A DNA stretch of 64,000 nucleotides from Clitoria ternatea (taxonomy: Eukaryota > Streptophyta > Magnoliopsida > Fabales > Fabaceae), in the NCBI GenBank assembly GCA_037962975.1, contig CM075673.1, forward strand, positions 163,762,667-163,826,666. The letters run 5' to 3'. Below the pieces are notes generated by a model, which searched no databases, was not told the origin of the DNA, and saw only the letters and a list, made by a program, of their open reading frames with translations. Below are positions 48,693 through 58,012 of this stretch, in pieces (positions within the stretch are counted from its first letter, which is position 1; each line of letters starts with the position of its first letter). The position numbers were made by a program, and so were the translations under genes.

Positions 48693-50150
48693 TGTTATTC
48701 AAGTGGCCTCAATACTCAAGAGGGGGGGGGGGTGAATTGAGTTTTTAAAACTTTGCTTGGAATGCCTTTGAACTTGATTCTTTTATCACAAGTTTAAGGA
48801 TTATGCAAGTGAAGACAAGTATAGTACAAGAAACAAAGTAAAACAAGGTGTAAATATTGCTGAAACAATTTGTCAAACATTTGGTGTGCAGTTCTTTAAA
48901 ACAACTAGTTCTAGCAAGCTAAAGTAAGCAAGTCACAATCAATTAACACAAACCAATCAAATGCAGTATATGAATGTAAAAGAGTAAGGGAGAAGAGCTT
49001 GCAAACCGATTTAACGAGTTCCACCAACTCCGGTGTACGTCTCGCCTTCAAGCAACCCACTTGAAGGATTTCCACTATTGAAGTTTAGAGATTACAAGCT
49101 ATGAGCAATTGCAGCTTCCTAGTGTCCCACACTCAAGAACTCAATCCTCACTAGCAAAAGGGCAACCCACCCAATCTCTCAAACTCTCAATACCCAAAGG
49201 TTGAACCCTAACCTTTGTGACCACTCAACCTAGAGTGAAAACCTTTGTGTTTGGTGTAGTGTTTACAAGCAAGTAACTCTCTTAATAGAGTAGATATACA
49301 AATGAAGGCTCATACTACTTCTAACTCTCAACAAGAGAGAATATACAAGTTTAAGCTCTAAGTTTCTGAAAGATGAAGCTATACACGAATAGAACTCACA
49401 AGACTCAAGATTTGATTTCCCTTTGATGGATTTGTGTGTTACATTGAGTAGCTTGAAGGAGTCTTGCATTTATAGGGCTTGGAGATGAGCATAATGGAGT
49501 TCCTAGCCGCTGCAGCTCGTGGGTGCCTGAGAGATGTGGAGAAATGAGTTGGTTTCCACTTAAAAAGAACTTTCCCCAAATTCTGACACGATCATAATCG
49601 ATAACGCCTTGAGCTGTAATCGATTACACGTTGAAATCTTCAGTGTAATTCGTGTTGTAATCGATTAGCCAATACCTTGTAATCGATTAACTTCAACTCA
49701 GAACCTTGGTAATCGATTATGTCTTGTCTCGTAATCGATTAGTGATGGCACCTGATGCATTTAATTGGGTTATGCAGTTGGGTAATCGATTATGTCTACA
49801 CTGTAATCGATTAGTGTCATTCCAGCAGCCTTGTAATCGATTGTCTGATGTCTTGCAATCGATTAACATAAGTACCTGATACATTTAAATCAATTTTTCA
49901 TCTTGGTAATCGATTAGGATTAGGGTGTAATCGATTATTGTACAAACAGAAACTATGTAATCGATTATTCTTATGTGTGTAATCGATTATTTGTCAAAAC
50001 AGAAGCCATCTAATCGATTAGATAGGTCTTCCTAATCGATTAGCCTGCGTGTTTTTGCAGGTCTGATGCATTTTCTTGTTTCTCCAATTTTTCTTCAAGA
50101 GTCCTTTGTCATTATCAAAATCTGTGAACCTGAAAACATATTCAAACACA
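48693..50150 (-). mobile_element. Solo copia-like LTR with perfect target duplication
   Basis: The unit starts TGTTATTCAAG and ends AAACACA in plus orientation, with a perfect 5-bp duplication ATTTC at 48688-48692 and 50151-50155. Read on the minus strand it has the order of an LTR: a U3 with the AATCGATT array, a TATA box (CTATAAATG at about 49468-49476), and a U5 ending CAATTCACCCCCCCC..CTCTTGAG, which resembles the U5 end of Maximus/SIRE-type copia elements. No internal region adjoins it, so it is a solo LTR of 1458 bp. The ORF at 49263-49469 falls in R/U5 and is not a gene. Confidence 0.85.
49596..50041 (-). promoter_or_regulatory. Array of fifteen AATCGATT palindromes in LTR U3
   Basis: Exact AATCGATT sites start at 49618, 49659, 49681, 49711, 49733, 49784, 49805, 49835, 49857, 49908, 49929, 49959, 49981, 50012 and 50034, with a one-mismatch site at 49596. 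They form eight pairs 21-22 bp apart. Most sites are extended to TAATCGATTA. The array lies about 120-570 bases upstream of the minus-strand TATA box. It is probably an enhancer-like array; the binding protein is unknown. Confidence 0.75.
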
Positions 50151-50155
50151 ATTTC

Positions 50156-51250
50156 CATTTGTAATATCTAGCTAAAAAGTGACCATTTTCAAGCTTACTA
50201 ATAGACAGATCCAAAAGATAATAGACAGATACAATGGAACTGAAAAATAAGATAGATAATTAAAATGAAATGTTTAGAAGATAAAAATATAAAAAATGAA
50301 ACTAAAGATTAAAATAGAGAATAAAAGATGCCATATGTTGAATAATTCAATAGTAAAAAAATTTATGAAAATTGTGATCAATGTAGTTCTCTTTTGATCC
50401 TTGAATATAATTTTCAATATTTTTCAATGTAATTCTTTATTTGTCTACTTTACATTTTTATTTGTTTTTAAATATTTATCAAGTTAAAAAATTTATGTAA
50501 TATTAATTATTTTTTAATTATATTTATTTTCTTCAATTATTTTATTTACTTACTTTATTTATTGAAATATGAGACCATTAATAATTTAACGTTAAGTATA
50601 GAATTAGAAAGGATATTTTAATGACATTAAATATATTTTTTAATCTTGTAAAAACATAATGGATATAAAACAAAGAAGTTAATATATTTAACCTGAAATT
50701 TAATTAATGTTCATCGAATATTTAATGTTATTATTAAATGTATCGTAACAGCAACTTCTCATAAAGAGATGTTTACCTATAATTCCTTTTCTTTGACTAC
50801 GTGTCCTCATTAAATGTTTAATATTATTAATAAGCGTTTTTTTAATACGTGTCAAGAGTTAAGAAATTGAAAATAGAATTAAAAAAATACTTTTTTTAAG
50901 GCATTAGTATTCTTTTTTGAAGCTCATCCTTCTTCATATTTAGTCATATTTAAAACTTCACACTACTTTTAAAAAATGTATCTCTTTTATGTATAACCGT
51001 TTCTGTTAACTGTAATTTTTTAATATAAAATATTCATAAATAATTCATTATTAATTTAATTATTTTGTATTGTTCCCTCGTTTCTTTTCAATTATAATTT
51101 GTTTAATAGAATTTCACGTTTTCATCCGATATATTATCTAGTCATTTTACGTATCATTTAATTTAGAAGTTATAAATAAAAATATGAAATTATAATATCT
51201 AATATAAATATATCAATTATCCTAATAAAAACACTATGAGAAATTGAGTA
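50156..51250. other. AT-rich spacer, no gene
   Basis: Nothing beyond low-complexity AT-rich DNA was seen. Confidence 0.55.
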
Positions 51251-51254
51251 TTTT

Positions 51255-51470
51255 ATAATGGGTAAGGTCAGGGCAGGCTTTAAAGGGTTTAAGTCTGACC
51301 TACTTCCAATTGTCAAGGCCTGAACATGGTTTATTAACCTGTTATAGGCCTTTTTTTAAAAGTTTGACTGACCTATTTGAAGGTCTTAAAAGTCTATTTA
51401 GACGGCATGTTTACAATTAAGTTTTCAAAAGAGCCAATAACCACCTAAAAAGCCTATATAAATTTGTAAT
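51255..51470. mobile_element. Possible MITE with GGCCT/AGGCC ends
   Basis: Starts near AAGGTCAGGGCAGGCTTTAAA and ends near AAAAAGCCTATATAAA, with several GGCCT, AGGCC and GACCTA words between. The pattern resembles miniature elements of the hAT group, but no clear target duplication was found. Confidence 0.35.
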
Positions 51471-51501
51471 ATATATTATGTGAACTGTTCTTTACAGGGG
51501 G

Positions 51502-52426
51502 TGTAAAGTTATGATTGTTGAACAATTCAAAATATACATGTAATATAAGTCTGGTACAAGGATGTATTTATACAGATGCAAATACGGAGTGTCCTCGTGT
51601 ACTGGGGCGGAGTATAGTTCACTCTATGGCGATGTTGTAGTCCGCCTGAAGTAGCCTTCTTTGCCTTGACACAATTGGTGGTGGTACCTGGAACTATTCT
51701 CTGACGCTCAAGTCAGTATTATGGAATACTATTAGACTTAGAAAGCAAATCTGAGAGAATTATGCAAGTATGAGTGTAAGGTTTAGAATCGGGGATCCCC
51801 CATATACCTTTTTGTTGAGGTTTATATACCTGCCACTGGTGCTCTATTATTGGTAGGACCCGTTCCTTGTTTTCAGGCATAATGCAAGAAAGGTAGTGGG
51901 CCCCTGCGCCGTTTACAAGCACCATCACTATAGTGGGTATTTCCATTTACTTGGAAAGCGTTAATGCTTTATTATTTTATTTGTTATTCCCTTTTATGCG
52001 TGGCAGCATGATTCCCATTTTCAACCTCTCAAGACAGAGTCAATCTCGTGCCGGGGTTATAAGTATGGGCTCGCTACGCAATATAGGAAATTCAATATTC
52101 CGCCTATGGCTTGGCGGAGTAGTATGCATTGAAAATACTTTATGCATGTGTATAAGATATTCAATATTTTCCGCCTTGGCGGAGTAATAAGCTTTGGCGG
52201 AGTAACGTGCCTTGGCGGAGTTACATGTCTTGGCGGAGTAACGTGCCATGGCAGAGTAACATGCTTTGGCGGCGTTACATGACTTGGCGGAGTAACGTGC
52301 CCTGGCGGTATGTACTCCGTATAAAAGTAATTATAAGGTATTTGAAACGTACTTCTCCTGTTCAAAATGTTGATCTGGCAAAGCATTAAAATCATGCTCT
52401 TGGGGGCCGGTGTTGGGACCGGATCA
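51502..52426 (-). mobile_element. 3' LTR of the Tat-lineage element
   Basis: On the minus strand it starts TGATCCGGTCCC, preceded by a purine-rich tract AGGGGCAGA at 52427-52436, as expected after a polypurine tract. A minus TATA box (GTATATAAACC at about 51820-51830) is followed by a TTGAGCGTCAGAG word (about 51703-51715). Its other end is taken as TGTAAAG at 51502 in plus orientation, which is uncertain because the second copy of the LTR is not in the window. The solo LTR at 10344 shares the start and the R/U5 word. ORFs such as 51719-51946 and 52057-52395 lie within it and are not genes. Confidence 0.65.
52174..52316. repeat. 18-bp CTTGGCGGAGTAACGTGC repeats in LTR U3, about 8 copies
   Basis: Eight consecutive units of 18-19 bases vary around CTTGGCGGAGTAACGTGC. 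They alternate between variants ending ACGTGC and ACATGT/ACATGA. They sit about 340-490 bases upstream of the LTR TATA box on the minus strand, where enhancer repeats are common in LTRs. Confidence 0.9.
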
Positions 52427-52819
52427 TCTGCCCCTAGCTTGTTATAGTGACTGGCGGAGTCGCTTTAATAAGCTATAACACTTTTAGCTTTTATAGGCAT
52501 GGGTTTAGGCGGTGTTTGCTAGTTCCGAATTTGTGGACAAGTATCTTCATGCATTTATTGCTTTTGTCATTACTTGCCACGCTTGTCATTAAAGCGTCTC
52601 AAAACTGCGTTTTGCCGCTTCAATCTCTCATTGCCACGTATGCCCTCGTAACGATTGCCATTCCAATGATGGGACATAAATGCGTGGGATGGCAGTTGAG
52701 ATACGTTTTCGAGGTTATTACCATGGGCCTTGGATTTTGAAAATACGGCCCAGGAAATACCTACCTTAAGATTAATGTATCGGTTTCAGAATTAATGGAA
52801 AGGTTAGTGAGATTCATCC

Positions 52820-52920
52820 AACGGCTATAGGTACATCCTTGAAACTTTTGAACGGCTATAGGCACATCCTTGAAACTTTTGAGGTTTCGCTTATTTCCCC
52901 CCAAGCCATGCCTATAAATA
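52820..52920 (+). promoter_or_regulatory. Promoter of the antisense gene: 31-bp direct repeat plus TATA box
   Basis: A 31-bp unit (AACGGCTATAGG...CTTTTG) occurs twice head-to-tail at 52820 and 52851, differing by one base, followed by the TATA box CTATAAATA at 52912-52920. Transcription would start near 52945 in plus orientation, opposite to the element's gag-pol, and lead into the ORFs from 53118. It lies outside the LTR, between the LTR and the antisense gene. Confidence 0.65.
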
Positions 52921-53117
52921 GGTAAACTCTTAGGAGAGGAAACGTTTTGCTTCATCTTCTAGCTTGCGTTTTTGTGCTGAGACTACTTTTGGAACGCTAC
53001 TTTTTCGCGAGTCGTTTGTTGTTTTCAGTTCATCACTTCTTCAGAAATTTTAAGGTAACTTTCTTCTTCCTCTGTTTACTGTCTTCATTTTTATTGGGTT
53101 GGTTTTGTTTTCTTTAA

Positions 53118-55780
53118 ATGTGTGTTTTTGAAACGAAGATGAGAGGAAAAGAATCAGAGTCGTGCTCTAGGGTTTCTGTTCACCCTATGTTTTCGGATAT
53201 TGAGAGTGAAGATGAGGGCTTCTATACTGGGAGGGATTCAACTTTTTACAGCAGCGTGGAGTGTTTTAGTAATGTTGTACATTCGTTTGTAGCAGGAGGT
53301 ACTCCTCAAATACAAGTGTTAACAATGGCAGAATGCCAGAATGTTGTGCTGCATGGGTTAGATTGGACAAAAATGCTTGAGACCGATCCTATTGTTGGGT
53401 CGAAGAGGACGTTAAAGAAGCTTCTTCACGCCATGCAACAACAAGTGGTGGGGTGATGGAGTTATCTGTGCCTGTTTGGAAATATGAGAAATATGAGAGG
53501 AGGTTCATCGTCCGTTCATCCAAGACGTTTGAACGTATTTGTCATCGTCCTCAGGATGGGCGTACTTTATATATGTATGATATTTTGTTTACCTAGTTGG
53601 GGGTGCGTTTTCCGCTTAATAAATTCCAGATGGGCGTACTCAGATTCCTGGATTGCGCCCCTTCTCAGCTGCACCCTAATGGTTGGGGGATAGTCCGCAG
53701 CTTTGAAGTGTTGGCTGAATATCTGGAGTTTACGCCTACTGTGGCGTTGTTCTTTGCTTTTTGCCGTATCATGAGGAGGGTGAATGCGAGAACTGGCGGT
53801 ATGGGTTTTGTAACTCTTCGGGCGGAGCCGAAGATTGTGAACTTTAAGGCGTTTACTGACTCCGCCAAGGAAGGCGGACTTCACTTCAGAATGAGCTTTG
53901 TAAAAGTCTCTGTCAGGAAGAACAAGTCCGTCTTCTGGCGGAGTAAGGAGGGAATTGATAAATTCCCAGTAGCGTGGACCCACGAGCACTTCCTCCTAAC
54001 CAAACAAGCTTATGAAGTTGAGGAAAGTGCCCTATCAGCTACTTCCGTGGAAGTCCTTCGGACATTGAAGGAGTACAACTCCGTCCATAAGCAGATTTTA
54101 TGCCGAAGGCTGCTTGGGCGGGATGCTGAGGGATACTTAAGTAATGCTTTATCATTAACAATTCCAATGTTGCTTGAATATTACTCTTGTTGTTTCCTGC
54201 AGCTTCTAATCGTATTTATGTATGTTATTTTACAGGAGAGATCGCTGAATTTCCTGGGATGGAGCGTATCAAGCAAATTCGCATGAGTCGCCAGGAAATT
54301 GATGCGGAAAATAATGTGCAGCCTAGGAGGAATCTGGCTGCTGCTCTGACAAAGACTCTCCCTTTCCCTGCATCCACTAACGTAGTGACGTTGGAGGGTG
54401 GTGCAGGGTCCTCGACAGTTGAGGTTGAAAGGCGATCTAAAAAACGCCAAGAGTCAGAAGCTGTTGAGGTGGAGGAAGTGGACCCCCAACCCTTGCTAAA
54501 GAGGAAAAACAAGGGCAAGGAGAAGATAGGGGAAGGGGCATCATCTGATTCCTCCTATTGAAGTGGAAGAGACTCCGGAGGTACCAGCTGCGGGTGTCAC
54601 TGCTGAAGTGGGCGGTGTTGAGGGCGCCCTTGAAGAAGATGTTGTGGAGGAGGAGGTGGAGGGAATTCAAGTTTCTCCACTCCACCAAGCTGAGAGTCCT
54701 GCCCTGGACTTGACTACTCGAGGAACAACAGTTTTCCTCATCGACGTTCCAAGGGAGTCATCCAGGCGATCCGTCTCTCTTCCTGCGGCGGGGTCTCGTC
54801 TGAACCCTTTTTTGTATTACACAAATGTGGGATCCCGCCGGTCAGAGAGGCGTGATCCGGACTTCATTCTCCGCCCAGACATCGACTTTGAGGAGATTCC
54901 AGACGCCGCTGCTGCTGCAAGGTGGCACCTTGCGGAAATTGATGGTTTCCTTGCTTCTATGTCGCGTATCGCTGAGGTTGCTGCGGAGGCTGCAATGTTT
55001 CAAGAATCATATCATGATTCTGTCAAAAAAATCCGCAGCTTAGAGCATGACAATGAAATGTTGTCGGAGGTGATCAAGGCTAAAGATAAACACCTTGACA
55101 CCGCCGACTCTGATATAAAGAAGCTTGAGGAGGAGCTGGCTCGGGTTAAGGCTGACAAGGCCCTGCTGGAAAAGCAAGTCTTGGACTTAAAAGGGCAAAA
55201 TGCAAAACTGGGCGAAGAGGTGGGCGAGCTGACCCAGGTGAAGGCTGACAATGTTTCGCTGAAACAACAAGTTTTAAATCTGAATCAGCAGAACCAAAAA
55301 CTGGGCGAGGGTGTGAGCGAACTTCAGCAGAGGTTGGTTTCCTTTGAAATTAATAAGACTCTTGCTGAAGACGCCTGGGCGGCGGAGTTGGATGTAGCGG
55401 CCACTGCATATAGCAACCTTGAAAAACAGGTTGAAGAGCTGCAAGCTGAAAAAGCCATTTCAGATGCCACCAATAAGAGGCTTGATCAGGAGTTGAAAAT
55501 GACTTTGGATGCAGCTGAGGCGGCAATTGATGATGCTTTCAGCATGGCTATTCGCCAACTTCGTCATCGTAACCCAGGCGTTGCTCTCAACACTGCAGGC
55601 ATTCATCCTTACTATGAATTTATCGATGGTGAACTGATGGTGCCTGTTCAGGGGGGTCATGTTCCTGCGCCCGATGTAGAGTATGTTCTGGCGGACTTGC
55701 CCCCCTCACAAAGTTTATCCAAACCCAGTGAGAGTCAGCCCAGCTCCGCCCACCAAGAAGGAGTGCCACCCGAGCCTTGA
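53118..55780 (+). pseudogene. Antisense gene of a Tat-lineage element (gypsy-type accessory protein with coiled coil), disrupted
   Basis: Four open stretches read in order on the plus strand, opposite to gag-pol. 53118-53456 is an acidic N-terminal part. 53456-54140 holds a domain with RFPLNKFQMGVLRFLDCAPSQ and LHPNGWGIVRSFEVLAEYLE, resembling the 'putative gypsy type transposon' domain of plant accessory ORFs. About 54237-54561 is a basic linker. 54563-55780 (up to 405 aa) is a C-terminal part with a long coiled coil at residues about 145-300 (heptads of Leu/Lys/Glu such as EELARVKADKALLEKQVLDL). Breaks are a frameshift near 53450, an in-frame TAG at 53594-53596 and a frameshift near 54540. 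A GT-AG intron of about 95 bases (donor near 54141, acceptor TTTTACAG at 54236) probably joins the middle parts. A TATA box lies upstream and a poly(A) signal downstream. Function unknown; coiled coil suggests oligomerisation. Confidence 0.75.
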
Positions 55781-55884
55781 AGATTAGTTCCGGAGTTCTT
55801 TTGCAAATTTTGTTGCTTGCATTTTAATAATATTGCCTTGTTCCAGGATAGGCTCTGGATCCCTTATGAATCTTTGACAATGTT

Positions 55885-55891
55885 TAATAAA
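55885..55891 (+). terminator. Poly(A) signal of the antisense gene
   Basis: AATAAAG lies about 105 bases after the TGA at 55778-55780, in a T-rich stretch, as expected for plant polyadenylation of the plus-strand gene. Confidence 0.5.
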
Positions 55892-56029
55892 GTATATTTT
55901 CTGCAAATCTATACTTGTTCATATAAACAATGTCTGAGTCCGTCGGATTTATGCCTTGTAAAACGATATTAAGAAGGCAGAGTAATCATTTGAGGACTTA
56001 ATGAAATATGACTAAGTATATTGAGGCGG

Positions 56030-57090
56030 AATAACCTCTTTGGGAATTTGGTGAAGTAAAATTCAGTAATGAGGGGGGTAGCCTCTTAGGAATTTCAATG
56101 AAATAAATTCAGTAATGAGGCGGAGTAGCCTCTTAGGAATTTCAATGAAATAAATTCATTAATGAGGCGGAGTAGCCTCTTAGGAATTTCAATGAAGTAA
56201 ATTCTGTAATGAGGCAGAGTAGCCTCTTAAGAATTTCATTGAAGTAAATTCAATAATGAGGCGGAGTAGCCTCTTAGGAATTTCAATGAAATAAATTCAT
56301 TAATGAGGCGGAGTAGCCTCTTAAGAATTTCATTGAAGTAAATTCAATAATGAGGCGGAGTAGCCTCTTAGGAATTTCAATGAAATAAATTCATTAATGA
56401 GGCGGAGTAGCCTCTTAAGAATTTCATTGAAGTAAATTCTGTAATGAGGCGGAGTAGCCTCTTAAGAATTTCAATGAAGTGAATTCTGTAATGAGGCGGA
56501 GTAGCCTCTTAAGAATTTCAATGAAGTAAATTCTGTAATGAGGCGGAGTAGCCTCTTAAGAATTTCATTGAAGTAAATTCAATAATGAGGCGGAGTAGCC
56601 TCTTAGGAATTTCAATGAAATAAATTCATTAATGAGGCGGAGTAGCCTCTTAAGAATTTCATTGAAGTAAATTCTGTAATGAGGCGGAGTAGCCTCTTAA
56701 GAATTTCAATGAAGTGAATTCTGTAATGAGGCGGAGTAGCCTCTTAAGAATTTCAATGAAGTAAATTCTGTAATGAGGCAGAGTAGCCTCTTAAGAATTT
56801 CATTGAAGTAAATTCAATAATGAGGCGGAGTAGCCTCTTAGGAATTTCAATGAAATAAATTCATTAATGAGGCGGAGTAGCCTCTTAAGAATTTCATTGA
56901 AGTAAATTCTGTAATGAGGCGGAGTAGCCTCTTAAGAATTTCAATGAAGTGAATTCTGTAATGAGGCGGAGTAGCCTCTTAAGAATTTCAATGAAGTAAA
57001 TTCTGTAATGAGGCGGAGTAACCTCTTAAGAATTTCATTGAAGTAAATTCAATAATGAGGCGGAGTAGCCTCTTAAGAATTTCAATGAAG
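56030..57090. repeat. 47-bp tandem array with 235-bp higher-order repeat, about 23 units
   Basis: The GAGGCGGAGTAGCCTCTTA core recurs every 47 bases: 56121, 56168, 56215 ... 57014, 57061, with two degenerate units before. Units fall into five variants by their second half (ending ATTCATT, ATTCAAT, or ATTCTGT with two or three internal differences). From 56309 the variants repeat in the fixed order B-A-C-D-E three times (56309, 56544, 56779), so the last amplification copied blocks of five units. The array lies between the antisense gene and pol, the hypervariable 3' region of Tat elements. Confidence 0.95.
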
Positions 57091-57270
57091 CACAATTTTC
57101 GCAAGTGTTATACTTACTTGGACTTGTTGATAGTGCTTGAGTTTGTTGATTATGTACTCCGTAAAACATTGGCAGTTAGACGGAGTCAAGTTTTGGATGG
57201 AGCGTTCATCCCTTTGAATTTGAATTGGAGTGTATCTCCTGATCAAGTGAAAATTGTTGAATCCAGGGTT

Positions 57271-57725
57271 GGTATGGTGCAGCATATAGCTGTAACACCA
57301 ATCCTTTCCGCAGGAATTTGGCTGGACCTTGGAGCTAGTATGGTGCAGCATATAGCTGTGACACCAATTCTTTCCACAAGAAGCCTGCAGGACCTTGGGG
57401 TCGATATGGTGCAGCATATAGCTGTGACACCAATTCTTTCCACAGGAAGCTTGCAGGACCTTGGGGTCGGTATGGTGCAGCATATAGCTGTGACACCAAT
57501 CCTTTCCCCCCAAGGAGTTTTTTGGACCTTAGGGTCGGTATGGTGCAGCATATAGCTGTGACACCAATCCTTTCCCCCCAAGGAGTTTTTTGGACCTTGG
57601 GGTCGGTATGGTGCAGCATATAGCTGTGACACCAATCCTTTCCCCCAAGGAGTTTTTTGGACCTTGGGGTCGGTATGGTGCAGCATATAGCTGTGACACC
57701 AATCCTTTCCCCCCAAGGAGTTTTT
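57271..57725. repeat. 66-68-bp tandem array, seven units
   Basis: TATGGTGCAGCATATAGCTG begins at 57273, 57339, 57405, 57471, 57539, 57607 and 57674. The first four units are 66 bp and the last three 67-68 bp with a CCCCCCAAGGAGTTTTTTGG segment, so two sub-families expanded in turn. The unit has no homology to the 47-bp array next to it. Overlapping ORFs on both strands (57055-57850) are by-products of the repeat. Confidence 0.93.
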
Positions 57726-58012
57726 TGACTCCGTTTGTGAAGCTTTGTTACATGTTGGATGATCTTTATGGAATAAAGAGTTATGCTTTTATGCTTCAAT
57801 TGTTGGAGCTGGTGTCTTATTTGCATGGGAACAAGTTCTGTCATGGATAATTAACTGAAAGTTAGAATAAAGATTGAATGGAGGAAGGCATTTTATTAAT
57901 GATGGAACTACATAAAGAGCTGAGTTGGGATATGTCTCATCAGAACCTTTTCAAGGAAAGCCCATTTGGGAAGAACCTTAAGTCAGGAGAGAGATCATAC
58001 CATGTTACCCAA

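Noticed and set aside
54181..54688. Minus-strand ORFs antisense to the accessory gene (54181-54450, 54225-54518, 54437-54688)
   Set aside because: Shadows of the plus-strand coding frames; no motifs of their own.
56030..57725. Regular repeats considered as a CRISPR array
   Set aside because: Units are contiguous tandem copies without unique spacers, in a plant retrotransposon; no cas genes.
57055..57850. Several repetitive ORFs on both strands with HIAVTPILS or GVTAICCTI repeats
   Set aside because: They follow the 66-68-bp tandem array; open frames on both strands and in several phases are a by-product of the repeat.
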